NCBI GenBank assembly: GCA_016508695.1
Contig: VNKQ01000016.1
Location: 248,001-312,000 of the forward strand
DNA: 64,000 nucleotides
Direction of reading: 5' to 3'
Source of the DNA: Hyphodiscus hymeniophilus
Taxonomy: Eukaryota > Ascomycota > Leotiomycetes > Helotiales > Hyphodiscaceae
Positions within the stretch are counted from its first letter, which is position 1. The number at the start of each line of letters is the position of its first letter. Made by a program: the position numbers and the translations under genes. Below are positions 45,770-56,390 of this stretch, piece by piece. Under the pieces are notes generated by a model that worked only from the letters and a program-made list of their open reading frames with translations, was not told the origin of the DNA and did not search any database.

Positions 45770-46774
45770 ATGTCGCCCGCTGTTCTGAAAAAGATCAACC
45801 TCAAACGCATAGCTCATGTCTATTATACTCATAAGGACCTCGAAAAAGAACACGAATTTCTCCTGAACTTTGGTTTTAGTGTCACCAAGAGAACTGAGAA
45901 CGAGATCTACTATCGTGGCTACGGTGAAGAACCGTTCCTGTATTGCGCGAGGAAGGGAAATGAAGATGTCTTCGGTGGCACTGGCTGGGTCGTTGAGTCG
46001 ATGGATGACCTCGAATTAGCAACCTCTCTTCCTGGAGCAACTCCCATCCATGACTCCGACGCCCCAGGTGGTGGAAAGAGAGTAACATTCTACGATCCAC
46101 TTGACAAGTTTCCCTTCCATCTGGTATATGGTCAAACACCAGTCGAGAGGACGGAGACTTTTCCGGAATTGGCCTACAACTTCCCTACGTCCAAACACAG
46201 GCCAGTGAGCAAAACCCAACGCTTCAAGAGAGGTCCAGCTCCCGTGCATAAACTCGGACATTTCGGCATGTGCGTCACCAATTACAAGAAAGCATTTGAG
46301 TTCTATACTTCGAACTTCAACTTCAAGCCTTCAGAACTAGTCCATTTACCCGGCACGGAGGAAGATATCACGACATTCATGCATTTAGACAAGGGTGATG
46401 AATGGGTTGATCACCACTCATTCTTCTTCTTCGAAGGCCCAAAATGCCATGTACATCACTCTAGCTTTGAGGTGTTTGATTTCGATATCCAGATGCTTGG
46501 TCACACATGGTTGACAGAGAAGAAGTATGAGAATTGCTGGGGAGTTGGAAGACATATTATGGGTAGTCAGATCTTTGATTATTGGTACGTTTCTTTGAAG
46601 AATGAAGAGGTTTTCTTTGCTAATCGTGATAGGTTTGATCCAAGTCGGTTCATCCTAGAGCATTATGTGGACGGAGATTTGGTGAACAAGGATACTCCGA
46701 TCAATCGGACAGAACCTGGGCCTGATTCTCTTCATGTTTGGGGACCTGATCTACCGGCTACTTTCCTGCAGTGA
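45770..46774 (+). CDS. Type I extradiol ring-cleavage dioxygenase (vicinal oxygen chelate family)
   Basis: Predicted Fe(II) (or Mn) enzyme that opens a catechol-type ring next to the hydroxyls (meta cleavage). Two exons: 45770-46584 and 46633-46774 (318 aa). The 48-base intron is a multiple of three without a stop, so the raw frame reads through it. Removing it joins SQIFDYW to FDPSRFILEHYVDGDLV, the usual sequence around the last metal ligand. Two VOC modules are seen. The N-terminal one begins LKRIAHVYYTHKDLEKEHEF. The C-terminal one has the putative ligands His164 (KLGHFGMCV), His230 (CHVHHSSFEVFD) and Glu281 (RFILEHYVDGD), plus the second-shell GVGRHIMGSQ with His262. It shares a promoter with a Zn2Cys6 regulator. 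The exact substrate (catechol, homogentisate-like or protocatechuate-like) is not determined. Confidence 0.9.
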   Translation: MSPAVLKKINLKRIAHVYYTHKDLEKEHEFLLNFGFSVTKRTENEIYYRGYGEEPFLYCARKGNEDVFGGTGWVVESMDDLELATSLPGATPIHDSDAPGGGKRVTFYDPLDKFPFHLVYGQTPVERTETFPELAYNFPTSKHRPVSKTQRFKRGPAPVHKLGHFGMCVTNYKKAFEFYTSNFNFKPSELVHLPGTEEDITTFMHLDKGDEWVDHHSFFFFEGPKCHVHHSSFEVFDFDIQMLGHTWLTEKKYENCWGVGRHIMGSQIFDYWYVSLKNEEVFFANRDRFDPSRFILEHYVDGDLVNKDTPINRTEPGPDSLHVWGPDLPATFLQ

Positions 46775-47476
46775 TCAACTGTTTTCTTGAGTGTTGTATG
46801 TTCGGTTCAGTAGTAGCAAATGGGTCTTTGCAGATTGAGCAGATTGTCTCATAACTCTCGTCGTCGGGAGAATACGAATACTGCAGAGAATAGTTTTCTT
46901 AGTTTGTCATTCTACGAAGTTCTTTGGGATTCTAAATTGAATATGTGAAATTATGATTCCATCCTTGCAGATAGAAAATATGGTGACCAAAGTACCCAAC
47001 TTTTCCACACCCTTCCACGCTTAAAAGCCAGATATTTCTCAGATCATCACACTCGACTTCCTATCTATTCGTTAGCTCGGAACTGGCGATCTACTGAGTA
47101 ACATTGATGGGGTAATCTCTCGAAAGGTTCTCCCAAGACTTATGAGTCTCTCCGCTGCCCCGATTCTCTCCCTCCCCCCCCCCGTGACGGAGCTCCCCAG
47201 TCTCCCCGCATTGTGGATGCGGCCCAATGTTGACAATCATTCATCCGCTGGGAGCGATGCGGGGTCTCATAGCATTTCAGACGGCATTTAGAAACGTGCG
47301 CTAGTGCGTACCAATAGTACGGAAACCTACGAAGTAAGGTATGAGCGATTGTTCCTACAAACCTGAATACTCGGTGAAGCTTTTGAAGAACTTGAATAAT
47401 GGCACAGAAACTTCATAGCAGCTTTACGCCGAAGACAGGACGATAGTCTGAATGTTTCCGAACATTTCTAGCCCGA
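46775..47476. other. Convergent intergenic region
   Basis: About 700 bases holding the 3' UTRs of the dioxygenase and the Dal5-type transporter. A run of ten C lies at 47174-47183. No gene seen. Confidence 0.45.
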
Positions 47477-49207
47477 TCAATGAGTATACTTGAAGAATGG
47501 GTTCTTGCGATCAGTCTGGTCGGCAAATGCCAACCGCTCTTTCAGCACCGCCTGCTCGTCGTCGCTCATTTCCGCCGCCCTTTCCACATTCTGCTTATTC
47601 AAACGGTCATTGTACCATCTCAAGATCAAGATCATGAAGCACAGCGCCCCAAGTGTGGCAATGATGCTGATTTTCCCCGAGATGTATCCAGGCGCTTGCT
47701 TGGCTTGGAAAGTCTGCGTTCCCAAAATGTTTCCCACCGCGAAAGACACAAGCGTCATGGCGTTGACGGTGACCTTTTTTGTGTGCCCAGCAATGTTCCT
47801 GACACGCATTAGCTTTGGTTCTGGGGAAGGGAAGTACTGGTACCCACGATGCATTCCAGGCCAAGAGCAGCATAAAAGCGGCTCCGAAAGTCCCTGTCAA
47901 GAAAGAAGCAGCGAGGAGGCCGGCCTTGTTCTTCGGGACGCCGTTCGGGTCAAGGCCAATCATCAAACCAGCTCCTAAGATGGTGGGTAGAATGCAGATT
48001 AGCATGACAGAAGACCTGTCATGCCATCTGTCCGATAAATAGCCTACTCCCAGAACACAAACAGCTCCAATGGCTCCACCAGGTGCAGCGAGAATGAGTG
48101 CTTGCTGGGAAGTATAGCCAAACGTGGTTAGAAGGATACTCGAAAAGTTTGAGATTCCACCGTTGGGAATGGAGCTGAGCAGTGTGCAGAGGCAGACCAG
48201 CCAGACCCGGACATCTTTGAAGGTCTCGAAGACTTGTTCTTTCTTTAAGTGCGCATTCTGTGTTCCGCTACAAGTCGTCAGCGGGGTTCCTCGTGCCACG
48301 GGGGAATAAATACCTCTGGTTATTCTTCACCCGCAGTAACGCAGCCACTTTTTCGGCATCCGTGAACCTCTTCGCTTTTACCGGGCTATCTGGCAAGAAG
48401 ACACAAACCAAAGCCCCAACGATCATGGTCATGACACCAATAGCCAGAAAGAAGATCCTCCAACTTGCGAATTTAGTTTGGGCAAAACTGACTCCGTATG
48501 CGAGAAGGCCGCCGACAATGGCCGTGAGTGAATTGCAGACATAGAACCAGGACACTCGCTTTCCTTGCTCCTCTTTCTTGTACCACATGGCAATGATCAG
48601 GACGAGGATGGGGGCCACGCAGCTCTCGAAGACGCCGAGCAGGGTTCGGCAGACGGCGAGGCCGGCAAAGGTAGTGCATGCGGCGTGACATCCAAGGACT
48701 AGACCCCAGAGCATGATGTTGACACCCAGATAAACACCAAGTCTCGAGATGTGTTGTCCGAGGTATTGAGTCGGGAACTCTGCTGCAAGGAATCCTGCTT
48801 CAATCAACACCATACCAATTTTTGTCGTCGAAATTTGACGTACCAATGTAGAACAACATGGACAAGTCCGAGTAATCCTGGCCTTTCAAGTGCGTATCTG
48901 TCCGGATACCCATCACCGCCGTATACGACAGAGTTGTCTTGTCCAAGAACTGAAGGAAATAGACCGCCGCCAAGAGTGGGGCAATTGTGAAATCAATCTT
49001 GCGCACGAGTTTCCTGAGACGGACAGGGTCTTCGAGGATGGCGTTTCCCTCAATTGCGATCTCCACTGCCCGAGGATGGTTTGTCAAGAAATCCAGGGCC
49101 TCGTCGGCGTTCACCAGGTCAAGGACTGTAGCAGTCGTATCGCCCACCGAAGCTTTCCGGCCGTCCAGACCGGCGAATGGTTTCTCAGAGTCCATTGGGC
49201 TTGACAT
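47477..49207 (-). CDS. MFS transporter, anion:cation symporter (Dal5/allantoate permease) type
   Basis: Predicted importer of an organic anion at the plasma membrane. Four exons on the minus strand: 49207-48844, 48794-48314, 48267-47848, 47798-47477 (528 aa); all GT-AG with matching phase. The N-terminal cytoplasmic region ends in VRKIDFTIAPLLAAVYFLQF, and LDKTTLSYTAVMGIR is the family signature after helix 1. Later elements are EFPTQYLGQHISRLGVYLG, CRTLLGVFESCVAPI and WYKKEEQGKRVSWFYVCNS. The second half has AAPGGAIGAVCVLGVGYLSD and SNIAGHTKKVTVNAMTL, and the C-terminal helix is followed by the acidic DDEQAVLKERL. Family members carry nicotinate, allantoate, phthalate and similar anions. Next to an extradiol dioxygenase an aromatic acid is a reasonable but unproved substrate. 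Confidence 0.92.
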
Positions 49208-49812
49208 CCTGCAGAATTGGGAAGGAGAAAAATCAAGAATGAATGCAAAACGATCAGAAGTCCAGAACTTGAGACGGGGCAACAGCTAGACTTTTATCAT
49301 CACATTTCGACACCTGTCAAAACGTTGACGACGATATCTCGAAGATCTGCATTTTAATTACTATTTTTCTACATTTATTGATAACATGTGTGATACTACA
49401 CGCTGGGGAGTATTTTCCGCTGTGCTGTATGTCGTCACGATGGAACTTTGCAAGGGTTGTGATCAAGAGTGGATAGATAGTACTTGATACAGATATCAAA
49501 TACTAAATGTCAAGGCGATAACGTCGATAAGCTAGAAATATTTCACAGCTTCCTCATTGAGGTTTTGGAGAGTTATATGATTGGTGGGAGTATGGCTGAT
49601 CGTCTGCCGAATCCGTACAAAGATGCATGTAGTAACCTCCTGATTGGAAAAGCGTTTTGGTGGGAAGGGGAATGTTGAGCACCCCCATGCTAGAAGAATA
49701 CAAGTGCCGAGACGACATTCTGGCGTCTACTTTAAACCGTCCATTATTCTTGTGCATGTTTCTGAATCTGAACAGGGAGAGCCGTATCGCTCCGACGATT
49801 AGGACACATCTT
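49208..49812. other. Intergenic, promoter of the Dal5-type transporter
   Basis: About 600 AT-rich bases between two minus-strand genes. No gene supported. Confidence 0.45.
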
Positions 49813-51767
49813 TCAAGCAGCAGAAGTTGTTTCCTTTCTCGCTGTCCTCCCAGCTGTTCTTGTTAGCAGCTCCCTCAGTCTCTTCTGCTCAATAACAAAC
49901 TGTTCCTTCCTCCTCTCCATTATCGGTTGCGTATTCTTCCTGAACGTTCCTAAGGTTATCAATATACAAAGCCCAGAGACAACTGCACATATTCTCATGT
50001 CCTCATTGAATGCATTAGAGTATGCTTGCCTAACCGCATGTAGTTGATCAGGCGAGAAGTTCCTAGTTGCTGTTTGAAGGGTCGCCAGCTGTTCCTCGGT
50101 GATGATTCCAGGGCGGAGGAGCTCATTGCGTTGGTGCACGCCGAGGATGGCTGTTGATGCAGCGATCCCAATGCTGCCACCCAAGACGCGCATTTGGGCT
50201 ACAATTCCTTGACCCACGGCTGCGAATTGTTAGCCAGGATGATAGGCAATAAGAGAATAATCATGATGGGACGTACTCGCATCGTCCAGATCCGCTGCGA
50301 GACCAGCTCCAAGAGATACAGTTGAAACCGTCAATCCAAAAGCCAACCCAATCAGGACTTGGAACCCGTAGGTTTTGGACTCAACATTGACCGTATTTAA
50401 CAGGGTCGACATCAATCCCGTGCCCAGGGTCATCAAGCACGAAGCTGTGACCAGAACAGGAAAGATGTTGTTCTTCTTATTATTCACCCCACCTCCAATC
50501 GTGCTTCCCACAGCTACCGCACCTAGCATCGGCAGAAGTCCCACCCCGGCAGTGAGGGGAGTTTTCCCATTCACGACTTGGAAACGTAAAGGGAGGGCAT
50601 AGATGACCACAAAGAATGGGAAGCCGGTCAAAAGCGTTGCGATAACGTAGGCCATGTATATGTGGTGTTTCACGAGACGTAGGGGAAACATACTAGCAAA
50701 TTGTGATTTCCAGAAGCGACTCACGAGGAATTCCCAACCGAAAAGAAGACACCAGCATATGCAGCCCAAGACTAAGGGGCAAATAAAAAGGGCGGTATTC
50801 CAGATGTTAGATCTGACCCCAGATTCTTGAAGAGGGAAGACAACGAGCACGGATGCAGCGATGACTAAAATTGATCCTACAAAACTTTGCAAATGTCAGT
50901 CCTGTTCGTGCAAATAAATGCCCCTCCTTTGTGCAAAATTTCAGGATTGCCTTACTCAAAATCTTTCCACGGCCGTTTCTGAACTGGTGCGAGCATGTGA
51001 GCTTTCGGCCAAGCGATGAGAAACAGGGCAAAAGAGATGACTCCGATCGGTGCGCTGTTCAGTCCTCAGTAACATCACCACTGGCTTTCGCAGCATTGAC
51101 AACTTACTTGATCCAAAACACCCATCTCCAAGTCGCATAATGAGTGATGAGACCACCAAGGACAGGTCCCAAAACACCAGCACACGCGACCACGGCGCCC
51201 ACAAGACCGCCAAGATAGCCCGCAATCCTCGGAGGGGCGATTTCCGGCATGATGACAAAGGTGATCGAATACAAACCGGCACCACCGATGCCTTGCAGAG
51301 CTCGGCAGGCGATCAAGGAGTGCAGGCTCTGAGAGAACCCACAGCCTAGAGAGAAGCTGAGGAAGAGAGTGAGTGAAAGTACCCAGGCATTGCGACGTCC
51401 GATGATATCTGCTAAACGTGCGATGATGATGCAGAAGGAGAGGTAGACGAGGGTGTAGGCGAGGGCTACCCAGGTTATAGTTTGTACGGAGTGCAGGTCT
51501 TGGCCTATTGTGTAGAGTGCTGTTGCTACAATTGATGTATCGAGGAGCGAGAGGAAGAGCCCAATGCAGAGACTGGGAAACTGAGTAAGTCACGAGTTCA
51601 GGTAGCAGTTCGGTGCAATCGTACCTGATTGCAAGGAATGCTAACCGCCATGTTGGCAAGACTAGATCGTTTGGTTGAAGCTCGTCTAAGGGATTATTGG
51701 TCTCAATGTCAAGTGACGGAGGGGCTTCGATGTCAGCGCCCGTACTTGTGTCTTTTTCGAAGTCCAT
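49813..51767 (-). CDS. MFS transporter, DHA2 (14-helix multidrug exporter) type
   Basis: Predicted H+-driven exporter. Five exons on the minus strand: 51767-51625, 51572-51108, 51054-50956, 50884-50277, 50219-49813 (573 aa). Reading phase requires the second AG at two acceptors: position 51573 rather than the earlier one near 51581, and the one at 50885 rather than the AG at 50878. With these, the protein reads LGLFLSLLDTSIVATAL-type helix 1 (SLCIGLFLSLLDTSIVATAL), ITWVALAYTLVYLSF, motif A-like RLADIIGRRNAW, CRALQGIGGAGLYS and motif C GPVLGGLITHYATWRWVFWI. The second half has FDFVGSILVIAASVLVVF, GVGLLPMLGAVAVGSTIGG and GQGIVAQMRVLGGSIGIA. The pattern is that of fungal toxin/drug efflux proteins. 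In this cluster it may export toxic aromatics or intermediates; this is inference. Confidence 0.9.
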
Positions 51768-52450
51768 TGTGGACGGAGTAAACTCAACGATTTGATTTCT
51801 GGATAGCAGGCTGGCGTTTTGGAATATTCAAAATTGTCATGAGTGAATGAAGTATTAATATTACGAAATGTATACGAGGACGAGCAAACTGCGACCCTCG
51901 CATTATACTTCGTTGTCAATGGCAGCATTAAACTCGGAGCAATGACGAAGCCGATCAAGAATACGCAGGAGACGAATAGATCTCTCATCGCCATTAGAAA
52001 GACCCAAGATTTGAAGCGAGCCCTCCAATCAGGGCACTTCAAGTAGGTAGATTTAAGATGGTGTGGCGGTGGACTGACTCTGGAAAGCACTGAGTGTGGA
52101 AATACGGCCGTAAGTCTCTCGGCGGCCTCGCACTCGCCTCGTAGCTGGGAATGCCGCGCAATCGAGCCGGGAATACACGATTGAGCATTCAGAGCGAGGT
52201 TTTCATCATTGGACCTTTGCTACAAGGATCTCAATCGCTCTGGATTTGAGCGATATGGATAGTATAGATATTGACAAACAAGTTTCCTATGTATCCCAAT
52301 CACAAAAAGCTTTTAAGCGACGGGCTCCCGACAAAAAGGTTCAACTGTATCAGAGAATAGCGAAGGTCTTCACCCGAGATTACCACTGTTCTTCATTATT
52401 TACCCTAACTAACTGAGACGTTCCGGCCAAATGCAGGGCGGTGTGCAGGT
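51768..52450. other. Intergenic, no gene supported
   Basis: About 680 bases with the promoter of the DHA2 gene and the 3' flank of the esterase gene. No further feature recognised. Confidence 0.45.
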
Positions 52451-53906
52451 CTACAGCTTATCAAAGAAAATTGACAGTGGGAACGCATTTGCAATCGCGT
52501 GGTACCCAGCTTCATTCGGATGAAGAAAATCACCAGAATTGTAAAGAGGGTTCAGCTGCGTGTGGTTCTTGGGATCCCTCACAATGGCGTCAAAGTCGAC
52601 AACCTCATCAAACACCCCGCTTGATCGGATCCACGTATTGACTCGCTGTCTAGTCTGCTCTCGAAGCGCGCTAGCATAAGGCTGGATCGTATTGTTCGGT
52701 GCTCCGAAGGGCGTAATGGTTGCTGCAAACATGGGGATACCAAAGGTGTGGACTCGTATGACGATTTGTTCGAAAGCTTGAATGATTCGATCGCCGGTGA
52801 AAGTCTGGTTTGCAACAGTTGCGTCTGCGACGCCAATATCATTTACGCCTTCGAAAATCATACAGTATTTGACGCCGGATTGTGCGAGAACATCGCGGTC
52901 GATTCTGCCCAGTGCGTTGGGGCCAAGGCCATCATAGAGGATTCGGTTTCCACCAGCAGCTTGGTTGACCACTGCGATATCTGAAGTTGGTCCATATTTT
53001 TGCATCCTTGCCAGTACAAGATCGGGCCATCTAGAATACATCAGTTTGACCTTGCAAATGTTGTGTAAATTACCAACCTGTCGTTTTCATTCGTGTCACT
53101 CGCACGCCCGTCAGTAATACTGTCTCCAACGATGACAAATGACGAATACTGCTGCGGCACAAGTGCTTCGACCGCGCTTACAAAGAACCTGAATAGTGCT
53201 GATTAGCTCAATATACACATGCGCCTCATGAAGCCGTACCAATGAGCAGCACTTTGCGTCGAGGGATCTGTCATATTTATAGCATTAACGTAGTTTCCGA
53301 ATGAAAAAAAGGAAGTGGTCCTGGATCCTGGATGCGAGGTTATGAAGTTGCTTTGTTGTCCATTGGCCAGATACATTGTGACTGTGATCATAGATTGTGG
53401 CTTTATGGGAAAATTGATTGGATCCGAGACAGCCAGGGCTCCGTTTGGTATCGTGAAAGACGAATTTCCACTAAAGGTTACGGTCTTTAGAGTCTGGCTT
53501 TGGATGGCACTCGCGCCAGCTGCTCCTTGATATGGAAGAGCAACTGTGACAGCCGTGATGGGCAAATCGTTTAGGCCGAAAGCATTGGAGATGGAAATTC
53601 GGATTGTCTCTCCGCCGATTGACATGTGAAGAGTCTGGCGAATAGTCGAATTGAAAAAAACCTCTTCAGTCTCATTCTGCAGAGCAACCAGGCAATCAGC
53701 AAGTTGCAATATAGAGAGATAACACCATAACGTACAAATGGTGGAGGAGGTAGATTGGCAAATTCTGTGAGCTGTGGCATTGTTGTCCATGTATCCACCC
53801 AATGCAAATTCGGATTCCATGCTTGCTTCGGGGTACGAGGACGAAGCTCGGCTGATACGAGATGGAGTAGAGCAAATGCTACAAATGTCAAAACTTGAGA
53901 AATCAT
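52451..53906 (-). CDS. Secreted GDSL/SGNH-family esterase/lipase
   Basis: Predicted extracellular ester hydrolase. Four exons on the minus strand: 53906-53736, 53676-53240, 53188-53078, 53030-52451 (432 aa). Residues 1-19 are a signal peptide (MISQVLTFVAFALLHLVSA). An N-terminal beta-rich domain (WVDTWTTMPQLTE, TIRQTLHMSIGGETIRISI, SNAFGLNDLPITAV) precedes the SGNH domain. Block I is VIVGDSITDGRASDTNENDR, with the nucleophile Ser in exon 3. Block II glycine/asparagine are in AAGGNRILYDG, block III in FEGVNDIGVAD, and block V is DFLHPNEAGYHAIA with the Asp/His pair. Four Asn-X-Ser/Thr sites suggest N-glycosylation. It sits beside transporters and a ring-cleavage gene, so it could free an aromatic acid from an ester. 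The substrate is not known. Confidence 0.92.
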
Positions 53907-56390
53907 TGCGTTAGGACTAAAGAAACAGGCTGGATTTGGCGATTTGATAGGAGTAACCTGCCAAGAACATTGGGGATTTCACGATCTTATATTTTTAAAA
54001 GGATTGAAGTAACGGTAAGAGGTGAAGTACAATGACATCGCAGAATAGATATTTTCAGGCTAAGTCCACGACCAGGTACCATGCGAATGAAATATATGCA
54101 TCAGGAACACTCTGGAGGGGCAATTTGAATAATTTGTGGAACATGGGTTTATCCAGATGCTGAGGCTCACGCTCATTGGCGAGAAACTCTCTACGCTGAC
54201 TTCACGCCTCATCGACTGGTTTTATCCTCCTTCGGTCTGATTGACGCACACAGAATCGTCGTTGTGCCTTGCAGAATAGATGAATTGTGTTGATGTAGTG
54301 GTCGGACGGGTGGCCGGCGTTGTGGCAGTCACTTAGCCTAAATACTTCCCCACAAAGGCACTTGAGGGGTCCCCAATGTCTAAAAGAGGGTTTGATCGGC
54401 AGCACTGTACTAATTACAGCCCAGAAAGCAGCCACGCCGGAAAAAAGAGAAAGCAGAATGGCGAGGGTTACCTAGGGTGGGCAGCTTTGCTCAAGGCAAA
54501 AATGTGAATTGGACGCAAAATTGTGAAATGGATACGAAACTTCTTGTGCGCAATGCGCCATGGAAGGATCCTCAATTATCACTTAGGAGACGTCTTCGAG
54601 GAACGAAGACGCTAGAAGTCGTCCCTTCAATAGACAGTCCATGCATTCCCCTTGCAGGCGTATGCTGTCACTGGTCAGTTCGACCAAAGCTTGGTAAGGG
54701 GTTGCCTGCCCTCTTTCATTGCATACTTCAATGTCAGTCCACAGCTAAGCTCCATTTCTAACGCAGTGTAACACGTCGTTCGCGGTGGGATTACGATACG
54801 AGGAGGAAGAAACGGCGCGCGGTCCTTGCCCTTCTCTATGTGTAATCCTCCAAGTCTTCGCAGCAGTATTGATATTATGCTGCGCCGCTTTGTACACTGG
54901 TAACAAAAGGACGGACATCCTCGAGTTCGTAGCGGCTGCGAGAGATGATAGTCGTGGGGTGGGAGTTCGTGGCTCGCGAGGGTTCAGGAATGCAGGATAA
55001 GGACGCCATAAGCAGTTATGGCATCCCTTCGATGATGTGGTTGGAATTCGAAATAGAGAGGCTTCATGCAGCGCGAACGACAAATATGCCCTTGCGACCT
55101 ACAGCGTCCTCAATCCCCATTTCTACTCTGCCACGTCCTCGAAAGCACTTCATGATGGCGGATCTCATCTGCTGGTCGCTTTTCAGCCATCCTTGGACAG
55201 ATACCTAGGCACATCAAATTTGCATCGCGTCTGAAGGCCTGAAGACCTTCGGGCTCAACTTATCATCCGTCACCATACGTCCTGTTTTACGACCTGACTG
55301 TCGTAGTAGTCTTGGGAGGGGCAGCTGAAAATCGAAAGGCCGTTCGCGTTTCGACTGGAGAGAGGACGACTGGGAGGTCCTTTATGGCCATGACACGGCG
55401 ACAGCATCGAAGTGGTCGTCGATGAAAGAAAACCTTTCCGATGGTGATGGAGATGGTCGCAGAAACTTGGACTCAGGATTGAGGCGAGCCTTCCATCGTA
55501 AATAGCGCCATCAGCCAGCTGTAACGCGCCAGAAAACCCGTCCCAGAATTCCTTCTCTCCGATACAGGTAAGGTAGGTCTGCAACTTTCTGGCGGTTTCA
55601 TATTTCCAGATGTCAAGTCACTCTAGCCTCAATTCCGGCAAAGAGTCTCCGCAAGCAATATCATACGTTATCTGGTAGAGATCTGGGGTATGCCGGGTAG
55701 GTTAGAGCTAGTTTCGCAATAACTTAGCGACTCCTTTCAATAGCTTATGAGTAGAAAAACGAGATTGATATAACGATGGTTTGGAGATACTTTTAATAGA
55801 ATAGATTAATTGGTAGATTGAACAGATTCAAATACTGGAATCAAAGTTTCCTAAAGCATTTCCTCTTGTACGAATGAAGCAAAGAGCTGCCCTTGTCTCG
55901 GGAGGTAATGCAAGTCTGTCAGATGTCATCATGTCAGGCTTGTACCCCACCACTTAAGCTTAATTGTCCTTTTGCGTATTAGGCGCTGCATTGTAGCAGC
56001 GTCTTCCACTTTTCTTTACAATGATATATTCCATTTCTGTCTCCATCTACACCCTCTGAGTAGATTCTCTATAGTCTTTATTACCTGATCCAGATATGTA
56101 ATTTACATTTGTTTTCCCTTTATTCTCCAACGTCTTTTCCTGCGCTGTGTGTCCAAAGAGGCAGCTAGATGCACCCGCATAATGGAGTAAGCGCCAGGGC
56201 GGCAATCTTGCCCCGTCGAGGCTAGTCGCCTATCACACCTTCGAGCGCCCCAATGACGATAAAATCCTTTATCGTCGGGCAGCCCGTCTAGCTTTCTTGA
56301 AATAAATATATATCTTCTCCCCGCATCGATACAGCTTCATTAACCATCAATGAGTACCGAGATCCGCTCATTTTACATTCGCAGTATCAA
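53907..56390. other. Long intergenic region between the esterase and MFS genes
   Basis: About 2.5 kb on divergent promoters. Small frames at 54477-54761, 54785-55000, 55037-55234 (plus) and 54745-55083 (minus) could not be linked into a credible gene. The frame at 54785-55000 contains a hydrophobic stretch (VILQVFAAVLILCCAALYT), but without a start context or partners. The sequence just before 56391 is the likely promoter of the next gene. Confidence 0.4.

Noticed and set aside
54745..55240. Overlapping small frames on both strands, one with a hydrophobic stretch
   Set aside because: No phased exons, no recognisable family and no promoter cues; too weak to call.
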